This document shows, piece by piece, positions 11,753-20,954 of a stretch of 64,000 bases of DNA (the first letter of the stretch is position 1; each line of letters opens with the position of its first letter). The DNA is from Acanthosepion esculentum (taxonomy: Eukaryota; Mollusca; Cephalopoda; Sepiida; Sepiidae), in NCBI GenBank assembly GCA_964036315.1, contig OZ038485.1, positions 78,580,960-78,644,959 of the forward strand. The letters run 5' to 3'. Below the pieces are notes generated by a model that saw only the letters and a program-made list of their open reading frames with translations, did no database searches and had not been told where the DNA came from. Made by a program: the position numbers and the translations under genes.

Positions 11753-12087
11753 CACGGCCTTTTGGCTAAGATCAAAGCGTATGATCTCAGATCGCTCGCT
11801 TAATTATCGCCTTTTGGCTGAAATTCGATCACTGATACATGCCTGGCACAGAGATTCATCCCTGCGCTGGTAGTATCGTGTCTACGTCTAGCTTGGACAA
11901 GCTATGACCAGCTAAGACCAGCCAAAACCAGCTATGACTGGCTCTGACCAGCTCTGACCAGCTTGGACAAGCTAAGACCAGCAAAGTCCAGCGGCCCGGA
12001 TGGAACATTCGGGTCTCCCCCTCCCTTCCCACGTTAAAAACCGACCTTGTGTCACAACCTGACTCTGTGGGAGGTCAAGTAAATACC
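11753..12087 (+). mobile_element. U2-headed SINE-like unit 3 (head lacks ~10 nt)
   Basis: Begins 'cacggccttttggctaagat', which is closer to the U2 consensus than unit 1 here, and lacks only the first bases. The body has 'cttttggctgaaattcgatc', the 'gagattcatccctgcgctgg' block, a long 10-bp repeat region and the tail 'gggaggtcaagtaaatacc', immediately before the right target duplication. Confidence 0.75.
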
Positions 12088-12516
12088 TATCGTTCTCTTT
12101 ATTATTGGTTAACAATTCCACTTTTGTGGTCTTATTCTCCTAATCGATAACCTTTGTTTATTAGAACACGAGTTCAAGATGTAAAAGCTTGAATTCAACT
12201 TTTTCTTTAAATTTCAAAGCCAATAGTTTGCCATTAAATTCTCTCAACAAGGATAAATCAATCCTTCTGCGAGCGGTTAGTTGGATAGTTGCAAAATATG
12301 TGAAGTCGTTTTTGCATGAATCTTTATGGGAACTTATCAGATAGACGACTATTTTTGAATAGAGCTTTTTTTAATCCGATATTATTTCTAATCTTTCCTT
12401 AGTAGGACTTCTCAATCTAGGTCGGGTGTTAATGATTTCATTGTTCAAGTAAATAATAATAATAAAAAAACCCAGAAATACACGAATACATTTACCTACT
12501 AAAAAAGACGTTTCTA

Positions 12517-12721
12517 TTGGGTTGGTGCATAATTATCAGGCGTTTTTAAACAATATTTATGTCGAAAAAAGAAACATAACAATTCAACAATAACATTTTT
12601 AAACATTTTTATAACTTGAAAATTAAATAATATTTTTATTAAAAAAGTAAATAAAACAGCATTTTTTTTATTAATAAGTAGCTCACCTACAAAAACGCCT
12701 GATAATTATACACCAACCCAA
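12517..12721. mobile_element. mariner-type MITE with TA target duplication
   Basis: 205-bp element flanked by TA (12515-12516 and 12722-12723). The left end begins TTGGGTTGGTGCATAATTAT and continues CAGGCG; the right end is its near-exact inverse (CGCCTGATAATTATACACCA..ACCCAA), a 26-bp TIR with one mismatch. The GGTTGGTGCA core is like mariner ends such as Hsmar1/MADE1. The interior is AT-rich and non-coding. Transposition would need a mariner transposase in trans. Confidence 0.9.
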
Positions 12722-12749
12722 TAGTAATAAATAAACGGCTATGGAAAAT

Positions 12750-12802
12750 AATGAAGTTACACTGTGAAAATGGCGACTCCATTTTCACAGTGTAACTTCA
12801 TT
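12750..12802. repeat. perfect 24-bp inverted repeat (hairpin)
   Basis: 12750-12773 and 12779-12802 are perfect reverse complements (arm begins 'aatgaagttacactgtgaaa') with loop 'cgact'. It lies about 30 bp after the mariner MITE and is not part of its TIR. It could be a minimal foldback element, a cruciform site or a precursor-like hairpin. Confidence 0.85.
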
Positions 12803-13039
12803 CTAAAAAAAAAAACGTAGATTGCTTGTGTATTCACAGGAGACCAGGTGTCATGTCAGGTGCAAGTGACACTTGGACGAGATTTGAATGTGTTTGATTT
12901 GAGTTGGCAAGAAGTAGTCCTACTTTTTATGTCAGTTTACTTAGTGTGTCTCATTAAATAAGAATGTCATTAATCAATTGCCTGGAGGATCGGTGTCAAA
13001 TGTTATGACAGTTTAAATATGCATAGATAGATCGTCTTC

Positions 13040-13351
13040 TTTTATATTCTGCGTCCCTTCAGGAGATGGGCGATCATGACTCCAAAACTTTCTATCCTTT
13101 GCGGCCCTTTGTAGTTTTTTTTCTCTCTTTGCTAAGGCCACCGCCATCCATTCAAGCAAGCTCGTCAGGTTGATGGCTCGCTGCCTTCCGCTATTTCACT
13201 CAATATGCCGTGAGAGCGTTAAGTTTTCCAAGCCCTCCTTCCTCATTATGTGTCCAAGTAATTTCAGTTGACTTCTTCCTCATTCTGAGCATGTGTTCTT
13301 TTCGTTGCCATTTTCTTTAAGACTTCCCCGTTGGCTATTCGCTCCGTCCAT
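13040..13351 (-). mobile_element. RTE-type LINE 3' half, interrupted by SINE
   Basis: Minus-strand 3' end of the same LINE family (3' end 'tgcgtcccttcagg' inverted; 'ccttcctcattatgtgtcc' encodes the 'GHIMRKEG' region inverted). The LINE continues at 13707 after the 355-bp SINE; 'tccgtccat' at 13343-13351 is repeated at 13707-13715. Confidence 0.8.
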
Positions 13352-13706
13352 AGAGGCTTACGACCACATCACGTCGAAACACCAGTTCCCGTACGATCAC
13401 CAAAGTTAAGCAACGTCGAGCCTGGTTAGTACCTAGATGGGTAGGTTTGGGTGTGCAGGTGGTGCAATGGATAATGCTACGCAGTTGTTAATTGGAAAGT
13501 CCAGTTCGTTTTCGATGAAATTGTTACCCCTGGGGAATATGTGAATTCACCTCTTCTCCCCCGACTATGGGTTAATTAGTAAGACTGGCATCACTAAACC
13601 ATTATTATCTGAAAAAAAAAAGGAAAAATCTTTAAATCTAAAAATATTTTCTGGTTTTAAATAACCTACAAAGGGTTAAGCCGTAGAAAACGAATCAATC
13701 AGTCAA
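13352..13706 (+). mobile_element. 5S rRNA + tRNA composite SINE, nested in LINE
   Basis: The 5' head follows animal 5S rRNA nearly from its first bases ('gcttacgaccacatcacg', 'cgatcaccaaagttaagca', 'cctggttagtacctagatgg'), including the 5S internal control region. It is followed by a tRNA-like section ('ggtggtgcaatggataatgc', 'gtccagttcgttttcg'), a body 'ttctcccccgactatgggtt' and a tail ending near 'gccgtagaaaacgaatcaat'. A 9-bp target duplication 'tccgtccat' flanks it and the host LINE is otherwise uninterrupted. It belongs to the 5S-headed class (SINE3-like) with a second Pol III head, or a 5S head added to family A. Confidence 0.8.
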
Positions 13707-13970
13707 TCCGTCCATGGAATTCTCAGTATCCTAATGTACAATCCTTTATTAGTTGCCTCCAGCTATTTCTTCATCTGTGGGGAGATTGTCCAGCATTCAC
13801 TTCCACATAAGAGGATGGATATCATATAGTAATCCATTAATCTTTTCTTAGTTTCTAACAAAATATTTCTGTTTCTCAGCACTTTGCTAACTATTGGAAT
13901 GCATCTTTCACTAATTCAATGTATATTAGGATTTCGGTGTCGCATAGATTATGCAATCGGCAGAAAGAAT
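13707..13970 (-). mobile_element. RTE-type LINE, continuation upstream of the SINE insertion
   Basis: Minus strand: 'FYRRMLRI'-like start at 13715-13740, 'LEAT' near 13755, 'TISPQMKK' near 13770-13790, and the 'RRIG.AKDAFQKLS' region around 13870-13930. It is the same copy as 13040-13351 and shares its degeneration. Confidence 0.75.
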
Positions 13971-14465
13971 GTTTTTGATAGCGGTCGCCATTCTTTTTTC
14001 GCCACGGATCGGTGTCATGCAAGACAATTTTTTCATGGAGCGGAGTGGGGTGAAGTTGTTGGTATTGTTCACGCGCATAATAAAACACAAACAAAACGTC
14101 GATAGTCAATAAAAATGGTGGGGTGGGGGGAATATTCTTTTTGTAATGGGCCGCGGTCTGATGGTTGGGGACAGCTGTACTAGTTGGTATATTATGTATG
14201 TAATTTCCCGTGCATACACATTTAAGCGGGACTTTAGGAATATTTAAAGTTCACTTTGTCTTTTATTTGTCTGTGTCTGTCTGTCAGTCAGTCAGTCAGT
14301 CAGTCAATCAGTAGTTCATAATTTTCTACAAATTCATCAAGTAGGTATATACTAACACAGACCGGAAGGAAAGGATATTCAATTAATTCTTCATTCACAG
14401 CCTGGTTTCACCCTTAGGTCGAGATAATATGTAATCTATTGTTTTTCTGTCTAATAACCTTTCCT

Positions 14466-14665
14466 CTATGTGTCGCGTCTCTTCAGGACATAGTCGGTCA
14501 TATCTCTCCACAGTTTCCACAGTCTTTTGTTGCTCTCATGAACACCCTTCTTTATAACGTTTCTTTTTCTGTATAAGGCTTCTTTCTCTATCCATTCGCT
14601 ACTTTCCTCTACTTCTCTCAACTGTGATGTGAGTGTTAAATTCGCCAAACCTTCTTTTCATACCC
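14466..14665 (-). mobile_element. RTE-type LINE 3' end fragment
   Basis: The minus-strand 60-codon frame ends 'LWRDMTDYVLKRRDT', matching 'WRAMIAYVLKG' at the C-terminus of the family, with an unusual middle section ('EVEESSEWIEKEALYRKRN'). Truncated upstream at about 14665. Confidence 0.65.
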
Positions 14666-14699
14666 CCTACAAAAATCAACTATCTGTTTCTGATTATTT

Positions 14700-14830
14700 A
14701 ATTATTTATATTCGGTCTAATATACTCATCTTTATTATTGTTATCACAGAATTTCGACCATTTTAGACTCCCGACTTTTTTTGTGTCTGTCGATCTGGGC
14801 AAACTTCAGGGTATATAAATTAAATAAACG
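14700..14830 (-). repeat. dispersed repeat P1, copy B (box 1 lost)
   Basis: Minus strand 'gtctaaaatggtcgaaattc' then 'tgtgataacaataataaag' and 'atgag'. The first box is interrupted by a 25-bp unrelated stretch before 'gtttgcccagatcgac'; only the GAAA side and downstream block remain. Confidence 0.5.
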
Positions 14831-15157
14831 GTTATGTTCTGCGGTTTTGTGTTAAACTAGCTTAAGCTTAGCATTTGGACACCTGATTAACAATTCGACG
14901 CAAAACTCTTGAGTCACCTAGTCAGATAAATTATTTTAACTTTTCTTGATTAAAAGAATATATTTATAAATATGTAAATTGATGAGGACTGGAATATCAT
15001 CGTCATTATGATAGTTTATACTAATTATTGGCTTACTCTTCTTCATTAATTTAATCTGCGAGAATGAAATCAAACATTTGCAGTTATTAATTATTATATT
15101 ACATTGTCACACATGAAATGACGCATTTTTTGATTGTCTGTATATCCGGTCGTCAAA

Positions 15158-15159
<2 letters not shown>

Positions 15160-15234
<75 letters not shown>
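15160..15234. repeat. (TA)n microsatellite
   Basis: About 75 bp of uninterrupted TA. Confidence 0.97.
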
Positions 15235-15236
<2 letters not shown>

Positions 15237-16100
15237 TTTATTCCTGACTCTTTTTCAGTCCAGGTAATTTTTCTTTCAATATATTGTTACTCATAAGCCC
15301 AATGAAAATGAGTAATCTTAATGTATGCGTACAAACAGAACCACTTTTGCATTGAATCATTACATGCGATGAGAAATGGATACCTTTTGACAACATTAAG
15401 ATATTAGACAAATAATTATATTCAAGTGAAAAATAAAACAATGCCCCAAATCTCCACTGCAACTTAAAAATTTGATGATTACTATATGATGGTCTTTTAA
15501 AGAGGTTATTCATTATTCATTCTTGCCTCAAGGGAAAACAATAACTGCAACTTTGTATTGTGGAGTAATTGAGTGTATGCACGAAAAATTGAAGAAGAAA
15601 CATCCTAGACGTGTGACTAGAGATAGCCCAATTTTACTGAATGGTAGCTACCATTTAATGGTTAGTATAGCAACATAGATGGCAGAAATAGAAAAGTTTT
15701 CACTAGTATTTTTTTACATGTGAAGTTTCTTATCAAGTTATATTAAGATATATATTAAGATGAAAGTAGTCAAAATTATTAACGCATGCCGTAAAAATTA
15801 AAGCATTCAAGTTTTAACTTTAATTTGTAGGTTTTCATGTGATATTTTGATTATATGCATGCATAAATCGCCAGTTTAATACAGATAACTGTAAGAGCAA
15901 AAGTTAGACATAATAGCCATAAAGCACGTAGCGTATTTTATAGCAAGATATACACTCCTGATAAAAATCTTTGACCACTTGAAAATTTGTTTTAGAAGAC
16001 TGTTTTTCATGGAAAAATTTTAAACATTTCTTTCTTTACAGTAACTCCATAAAATAATTTGACCACCATTAAACCTCACTGTATTTTCTGCATGATATAC
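15235..16100. other. no recognisable feature
   Basis: AT-rich; a 91-codon minus-strand frame (15238-15513) has no family signature I recognise. 'ggtagctaccatttaatgg' near 15642 is a small imperfect palindrome. Confidence 0.4.
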
Positions 16101-16104
16101 TGTT

Positions 16105-16330
16105 TCTATATCCCAAACACATCCCAAAACCGTCCTGGGTATGACGATAAAATACATCCGCGTCCTGGGTAAGACGATAAACTACGTCCAACAGCAAGGT
16201 CTCTGATCAGGACGTTTCGAGGAGCATGGAACCACCTCTTAATTGCTGGTGTTCCCAGGTTCACCCTGACCCAGGGTGGTAGCACGTTAGGGTCTCAGCT
16301 ATGGGTAAATAGTTAATCCCCTAAATTGGA
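16105..16330 (+). repeat. dispersed repeat D, most complete copy
   Basis: Order: 'gtcctgggtatgacgataaa' (locally duplicated at 16131 and 16161), 'cagcaaggtctctgatcagg', 'ttcgaggagcatggaacc', 'cctcttaattgctggtgttc', 'ggttcaccctgacccagg', 'agggtctcagctatgggtaa'. Inverted copies at 36975 and 61485 keep the same order. No coding capacity and no clear TIR; class unknown. Confidence 0.65.
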
Positions 16331-16838
16331 GTGAAAACACTATGAAAGTGTAAGAATAGGTTTTAATACCAGAAATATTTCGTAAAAATTATTACCAGCT
16401 ATACATTTTTTGAAAAACATTATCAGCGACACATTTTGGGAGAAAAAATATTACCAGAAATAAAAATTGTCGGCATTAAATAACCCATTATGTTTGGTAT
16501 GCCGTAAAACAAAAAACAAACCAAACCAAACCAAACCATATCCAAAAATTTGAATTTTTACTTCATTTGACCAAATTCCATTGACCGTTCCACTGATTTC
16601 AAACTTTTCCAAATACAAACAATCCTTTTTTGTGCTTTCTGTGGATATTTTTCTTGCAACTTGTTCAGGAAGTCCTTATCGGTTCAATGTTCTACGAATT
16701 GCCAGAATGTGTACATCAGCTACGGCGTAAATCGTTGCAAAATTTATGCATTTATCGTACCCCGTTGATCTTTCTTGTATTTTGTTTGGCTGATACGATA
16801 GTTTCTATTAAGAGGAGTAGATAGGCGACCCTATCTTC

Positions 16839-17123
16839 CGGTTCATATTCCTCCCCGATCTTTTGAACAGGAGTAGAGGTTCATCCCTTGTGCCCTGTGT
16901 AGGATTGGGTTTCCGGTTCATTCTAAAATCTAATTCAACTCTATACTTCGAAAGTCTCCGCCTAAACTCTGAGATTTTATTTACTATTTATTTTTTTTTA
17001 GCCTCAATAGGAATAGAATGATTCGCTTATGGCCCGGTTGATACTCCTCCACGGTTTTTGAACAGGAGTAATCGTTAATCCTTAGTTTCCTATTTAGAAT
17101 TGAATTTCCGGTTCTTTCTAATT
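16839..17123 (+). repeat. direct repeat pair, ~88 bp at ~195 bp spacing
   Basis: 16839-16926 and 17034-17123 share 'ccggtt(c/g)atactcctcc', 'ttttgaacaggagta', 'atttccggttc(a/t)ttctaa'. The second copy runs into the LINE tail at 17110. It is either an old tandem duplication or part of the 3' region of that LINE. Confidence 0.6.
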
Positions 17124-17400
17124 TTTTCTCATTGTATTTTACTCCCAGTTACTACAGTGTAACCCGGATATAAGAGAGTTGTCGGGACCGGAGAATAAGT
17201 CTCTTATATCCGGGTTTATCTTATATCCAGGTTTGGTCTATTATATATACATTAACACAGGCTCTAATTGGGGACCAGAGGAAATCTCTCTTATATCCGT
17301 GTTTCTCTTATATTAAGGTCTCTTATATCCGGGTTACACTGTACTTGCTTTCTAGTGGCATTATCGCCTTGCTTGGGATGAAAAAAAAGTTTGTGTTTTT
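17110..17400 (+). mobile_element. Jockey/CR1-like LINE 3' tail split by a MITE
   Basis: 17124-17153 ('ttctcattgtattttactcc') and 17344-17400 ('agtggcattatcgccttgct', 'tgggatgaaaaa') are the two parts of the common 3' tail. The MITE at 17155-17341 lies between them. Removing it restores the order seen at 18280-18350. Confidence 0.65.
17155..17341. mobile_element. Tigger/pogo-like MITE with TA target duplication
   Basis: 187 bp flanked by TA (17153-17154, 17342-17343). Ends: CAGTGTAACCCGGATATAAG on the left and the exact inverse on the right. Inner 'tctcttatatccgggtttat' and related blocks repeat in both orientations, so the element folds extensively. The CAGT..CCGGATAtaag ends and TA duplication fit pogo/Tigger (Tc1/mariner superfamily). 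No transposase is encoded. Confidence 0.88.
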
Positions 17401-17904
17401 TTATCTTTAGTTATGCGTTTCAGTAATTTGTAGTGCAAACTAAAAAAAGGAAATGTTTCAACCAATGCACTATAAAAAAAACCCAATCAAACGAAAGTGT
17501 GTATTTCAATAGGGTGACGAATATTTATGAAGGATAGGGACGTATTCTATAGATTCTTTTTATGTTGAATGGGTACTGAGAGTATTTTTAGAACAACCTT
17601 TGTGAACTTTTGTCAGACAAGGCCGAGACGACCTCATTATTTATAACAAAAGACACAATATCGTTTAATATCATATCTAATTGCTCATACGGCAAAAGCA
17701 GTCTCACTCACGCTACTTTTGCCTGATATAATTTGATTTGTTTCTTTTATACAGCTTGTCAGTCTTTTGTGAGGTACTTTATTCTTGCAATCCAAAATGT
17801 TTCAACTTTAATTCTTTTCTTTTTCTATGTGTGAAGATTAACTATTTTTGTATAGATAACAATGATTTTTTCAAGATACAAATCCTACTATTTAAATCAA
17901 ATTC

Positions 17905-18355
17905 TCAATTTTCTTAAGAATATTTGCTCGTTTCCAAAACTAAACTTCTCTCTATTAATCATCTGAGAAACTCTCTGCCTTCCATCAGTATGGCTGATGC
18001 TAAACTCCAGGAAAGTGACTCGTTGCGCCTTCTCAAGGTAACGTTCTCAGCTGACATGAAGTGGAAAGACTATATTGAATCTATTGCTTGGTCACCTACT
18101 AAGAAAATTGGTTCACTGTGTCGTGCGAGATCATTTTTCTCTCTAGAATTTATCTTGCATATCTATGGCTACCATTCATCCATGCTTAGAATATTGCTGC
18201 CACATATAGTCCGCTATCTACTGTCCTGATTACTCTTTCCTCTTCCAGCTCATTATTAATGTTTCTATTCCTAATTCTTCTACACCCTGTAACCCCTTGT
18301 GTCTTAGTGGCTTTACTGCCTTGCATGGAATGATACCGATTAAAAAAAAGTGAAA
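17905..18355 (+). mobile_element. Jockey/CR1-like LINE, RT C-terminal fragment and 3' tail
   Basis: A 101-codon frame (17924-18229) includes 'SKTKLLSINHLR', 'SISMADAKLQESDSLRLL' and 'TFSADMKWKDYIESIA', typical of the region after the RT domain where the element compares 'new' strand synthesis modules, then 'GSLCRARSFFSLEFIL'. An internal deletion joins it to the tail 'cccttgtgtcttagtggctt' and 'gcatggaatgata'. Clade call (Jockey or CR1 group) is tentative. Confidence 0.75.
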
Positions 18356-18359
18356 GTAA

Positions 18360-18435
18360 CAAACCCGACTGGAATTCGAACTCGGCTCAACGATTTCTCA
18401 TTAGGTTACCTCGTTCTCATAACACTAAGTGCACT
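18360..18435 (-). mobile_element. SINE family A head fragment
   Basis: 'acccgactggaattcgaact' and 'cggctcaacgatttctc' are the inverse of the family A B-box region seen at 38100-38140. It follows the LINE tail directly. Confidence 0.55.
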
Positions 18436-18724
18436 TTGCAAGTTTATATTAGTTTTATGTATATGGTTTTACTTTTGGCTATCGTAGATTTTACAAGTAC
18501 TTAAATGAACTAAATAAATGTATATATCAGGTGAAAGTTTTCAAAGGTCAAAATGCTTCTCGAGAGATTTGAAATTTAACCAACTTTATCGTACGATCCA
18601 CAAAAGGTGTCCTACAGATATGGCCTTGTGCTAAGCTTAATACAAAGATGTACTCGAACTGTTAGTATTCACATCATTTAATTGACTTCTGACACAAGGC
18701 CACAAGTATAGTGCAAGCAGTTAA

Positions 18725-19120
18725 GAACAGAGAAAAGAGTACTAAACTGCTATGCAATATTAATCCTCCTATATAGCAGCGGATACTGGAAAAATTCCTC
18801 ACAGATAAAGAGGCAACCTTCTACAGAAGGATAAGAATACCATGGACGGAGCATGTGAGCAACAATGAAATTTGAAAGAAAATGATACAAAAAGCAATGC
18901 CTAGAAAGAGGAAGTTTAAATTTATTGGATACATAATTAAGAAAGAGGGTTTAGAGAATTTAACACACACGGGATAAGTTGGAGGCAAAAGATGCAGAGG
19001 GAAACCGTGAATAACATCCCTATCGAGTTTCTGTAAATGGATAGCAGGACATGGAGTGGAAGTGATGATAAAAAGATAAACATTAAGAGCTTCGAAGCGT
19101 TAGAAGTTGTGGAAAGAGAC
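18725..19120 (+). mobile_element. RTE-type LINE 3' fragment, degenerate
   Basis: Degenerate 'RVLNCYAILILLYSSGYWKN' near 18740-18800, 'FYRRIRIPWTEHVSNNE' near 18820-18870, 'KFKFIGYIIKKEGLENL' near 18910-18960. Closest region in other copies: 20340-20720. Confidence 0.7.
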
Positions 19121-19387
19121 GATTGCCCGTTTCTGAAGTGCCACATAAAAAGATTCAGTAGTATTGATCTGGGAGACAGACCTGCCAACGAGTTCCCCAA
19201 GATGGCTGAAAGTATTTTATACTCCTGTTAGCGGATGGTATTCGAGCCCAATTTCGAATGATTTTCTTGGTAGCCATTACCTTTTTGGAAGCCTAGTTTT
19301 TCTATTTTTCTACTCATTTGAACTTGTGACGATCTAAGCTAAATTTAATAAATATCACTAGACTAATAGTTAAATCCTGATGAAAAT

Positions 19388-19495
19388 ATTACTTCTTGTC
19401 TGATCAACAAAGTTAAGCAACGTCGAGTCTGGTCTGTATTTGGTTGGTTGATCGCTTAACTCCACCCGGTACTCTAAGAAGCTTGTAGCCTTGTG
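19388..19495 (+). mobile_element. 5S rRNA-derived SINE head fragment
   Basis: 'tctgatcaacaaagttaagc', 'aacgtcgagtctggtctgta', 'ttgatcgcttaactccaccc', 'ggtactctaagaagc' follow the middle and 3' part of 5S rRNA. Unlike the copy at 13352 it keeps the 5S 3' half. 5' truncated; no tRNA part seen. Confidence 0.6.
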
Positions 19496-20074
19496 TCGAA
19501 TTAAACAAAACTTAGTAAATAGAGAGTGATCGGGTTTGGTAACGAGCCTAGAGATTGTTAGGAAGATGGTGTCGATCGTTCATTGCTGGTGTAAGAACTT
19601 GGATCCTTACGCATTATCCTACTACTGTGGCTCTGTGCTAGACTGTACGTGTGTGGGGAGACAACAGAGAATTAAACATAGAAGACAGTGAATGGATTGC
19701 GTGCGTGGGAAAATGGACGGCTTCAAAAGCAAAACAATTTCTGCTGTTGTTTAAACAGTGCTATCTTATCGCTTATCTTCTAAACGATTACTTATACTAA
19801 TGGATCATTCCTTTAATGCTAATAATATCAAAAGCTCTAAAGTATGGACGCACACGAACGCAAGTGAAAATAACTAGCGGATAAAACCAAGAGTTAATTA
19901 TTCTGAAATCTTAGTCAACGTCAACCCGAGTTTTATCTCCGATATTAAAGAGACGGCATTTTTTAAGCAAAAAACAAAACCAAAATAAACAACAACAACA
20001 CATTTTTCCATCAGAATTTGATCTGGAGGAAAGCATAAGCGATTGTCTTAGAATCTCAATGGTTTTTAACAAAG

Positions 20075-20812
20075 TGTAGAAGGTAACGACGGAGAGTGAG
20101 AAGAAAGGACTAAGCATAAACTACAAGAAGACAAAATGCATGGTCATCAGTAAGAGGAAGAGCCCGAAATGCGATTTGCAGGTCGGGAAAACTAGAATCA
20201 AGCAGACGCGGAAGTTTAAATATCTGGGAAGCGTCTTGACAGAAGACGGTAAGTGCGACACAGATCGTAGACGTATTGGGATAGCCAAGGACACATTCCA
20301 AAAGCTGAGTAGAGTATTGCGAGGCAGCAGGATTTCTTTGGTAACAAAGAAAAGAATACTGAGCTGTTACGTGACATCTGTTCTTCTTTACGGCAGCGAA
20401 TGTTCGACGATTTCCTCAAAGATGAAGAGACTCGAGGCGACGAAGATGTGATTCTACAGAACGATGCTAAGGATATCATGGAGCAAGCATGTGAGCAACG
20501 ATGAGGTCTTAGAGAGGATGCAAACAAGGAGGAGGCTTATACTTAATATCAGGAACAGTCAGCTGAAGTTCCTGGGACACATGATGAGGAAGGAGGGACT
20601 GGAGAATCTGATACTCACGAGTCGAATAGAGGGAAAGAGAGGCAAGGGAAAGCAGCGCATGACATACTTGACGAGCTTGAGCAGGTGGATGACCGAATGT
20701 GGCCTGGGGGAGGAAGCAGAGGGAAGGAGCTTGCTGAGAGCTGCACGGGATAGAGGGAGGTGGAGACCCATGATCGCCTACGTCCTGAAAGGACATGGCA
20801 CATAAAAAGAAA
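20075..20812 (+). mobile_element. RTE-type LINE 3' end (young-looking copy)
   Basis: 5'-truncated after the RT domain. Blocks: 'TRKFKYLGSVLTEDGKCD' near 20200-20260, 'IGIAKDTFQKLSRVLRG', 'LLYGSECSTIS' near 20385-20420, 'RRRLILNIRNSQLKFLGHMM' near 20530-20590, 'RKEGLENLILTSRIEGKRG', ending 'IAYVLKGHGT' with stop at 20803-20805. Few frameshifts, so it is less decayed than 1165-3642. It faces the inverted copy at 20955-21640, tail to tail. Confidence 0.85.
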
Positions 20813-20954
20813 GAACAGGGATATGCTGATAAAACTATCCAACTATGGTATCTCTGTAATAATGGTCAATCAAACTAGTATCACGCTAAACATTGCAACA
20901 TCGCCGAAATACCTATTTACAAACAAATTAACCCGACAAATAAATAAGAAATTA

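Noticed and set aside
13356..13440. Functional 5S rRNA gene
   Set aside because: The 5S similarity ends before the 3' part, runs into a tRNA-like block, and the whole is bounded by a target duplication.
19378..19400. CTGATGA at 19378 as a further hammerhead
   Set aside because: No stem II, no GAAA box at the right distance and no pairing stem I; a chance heptamer.
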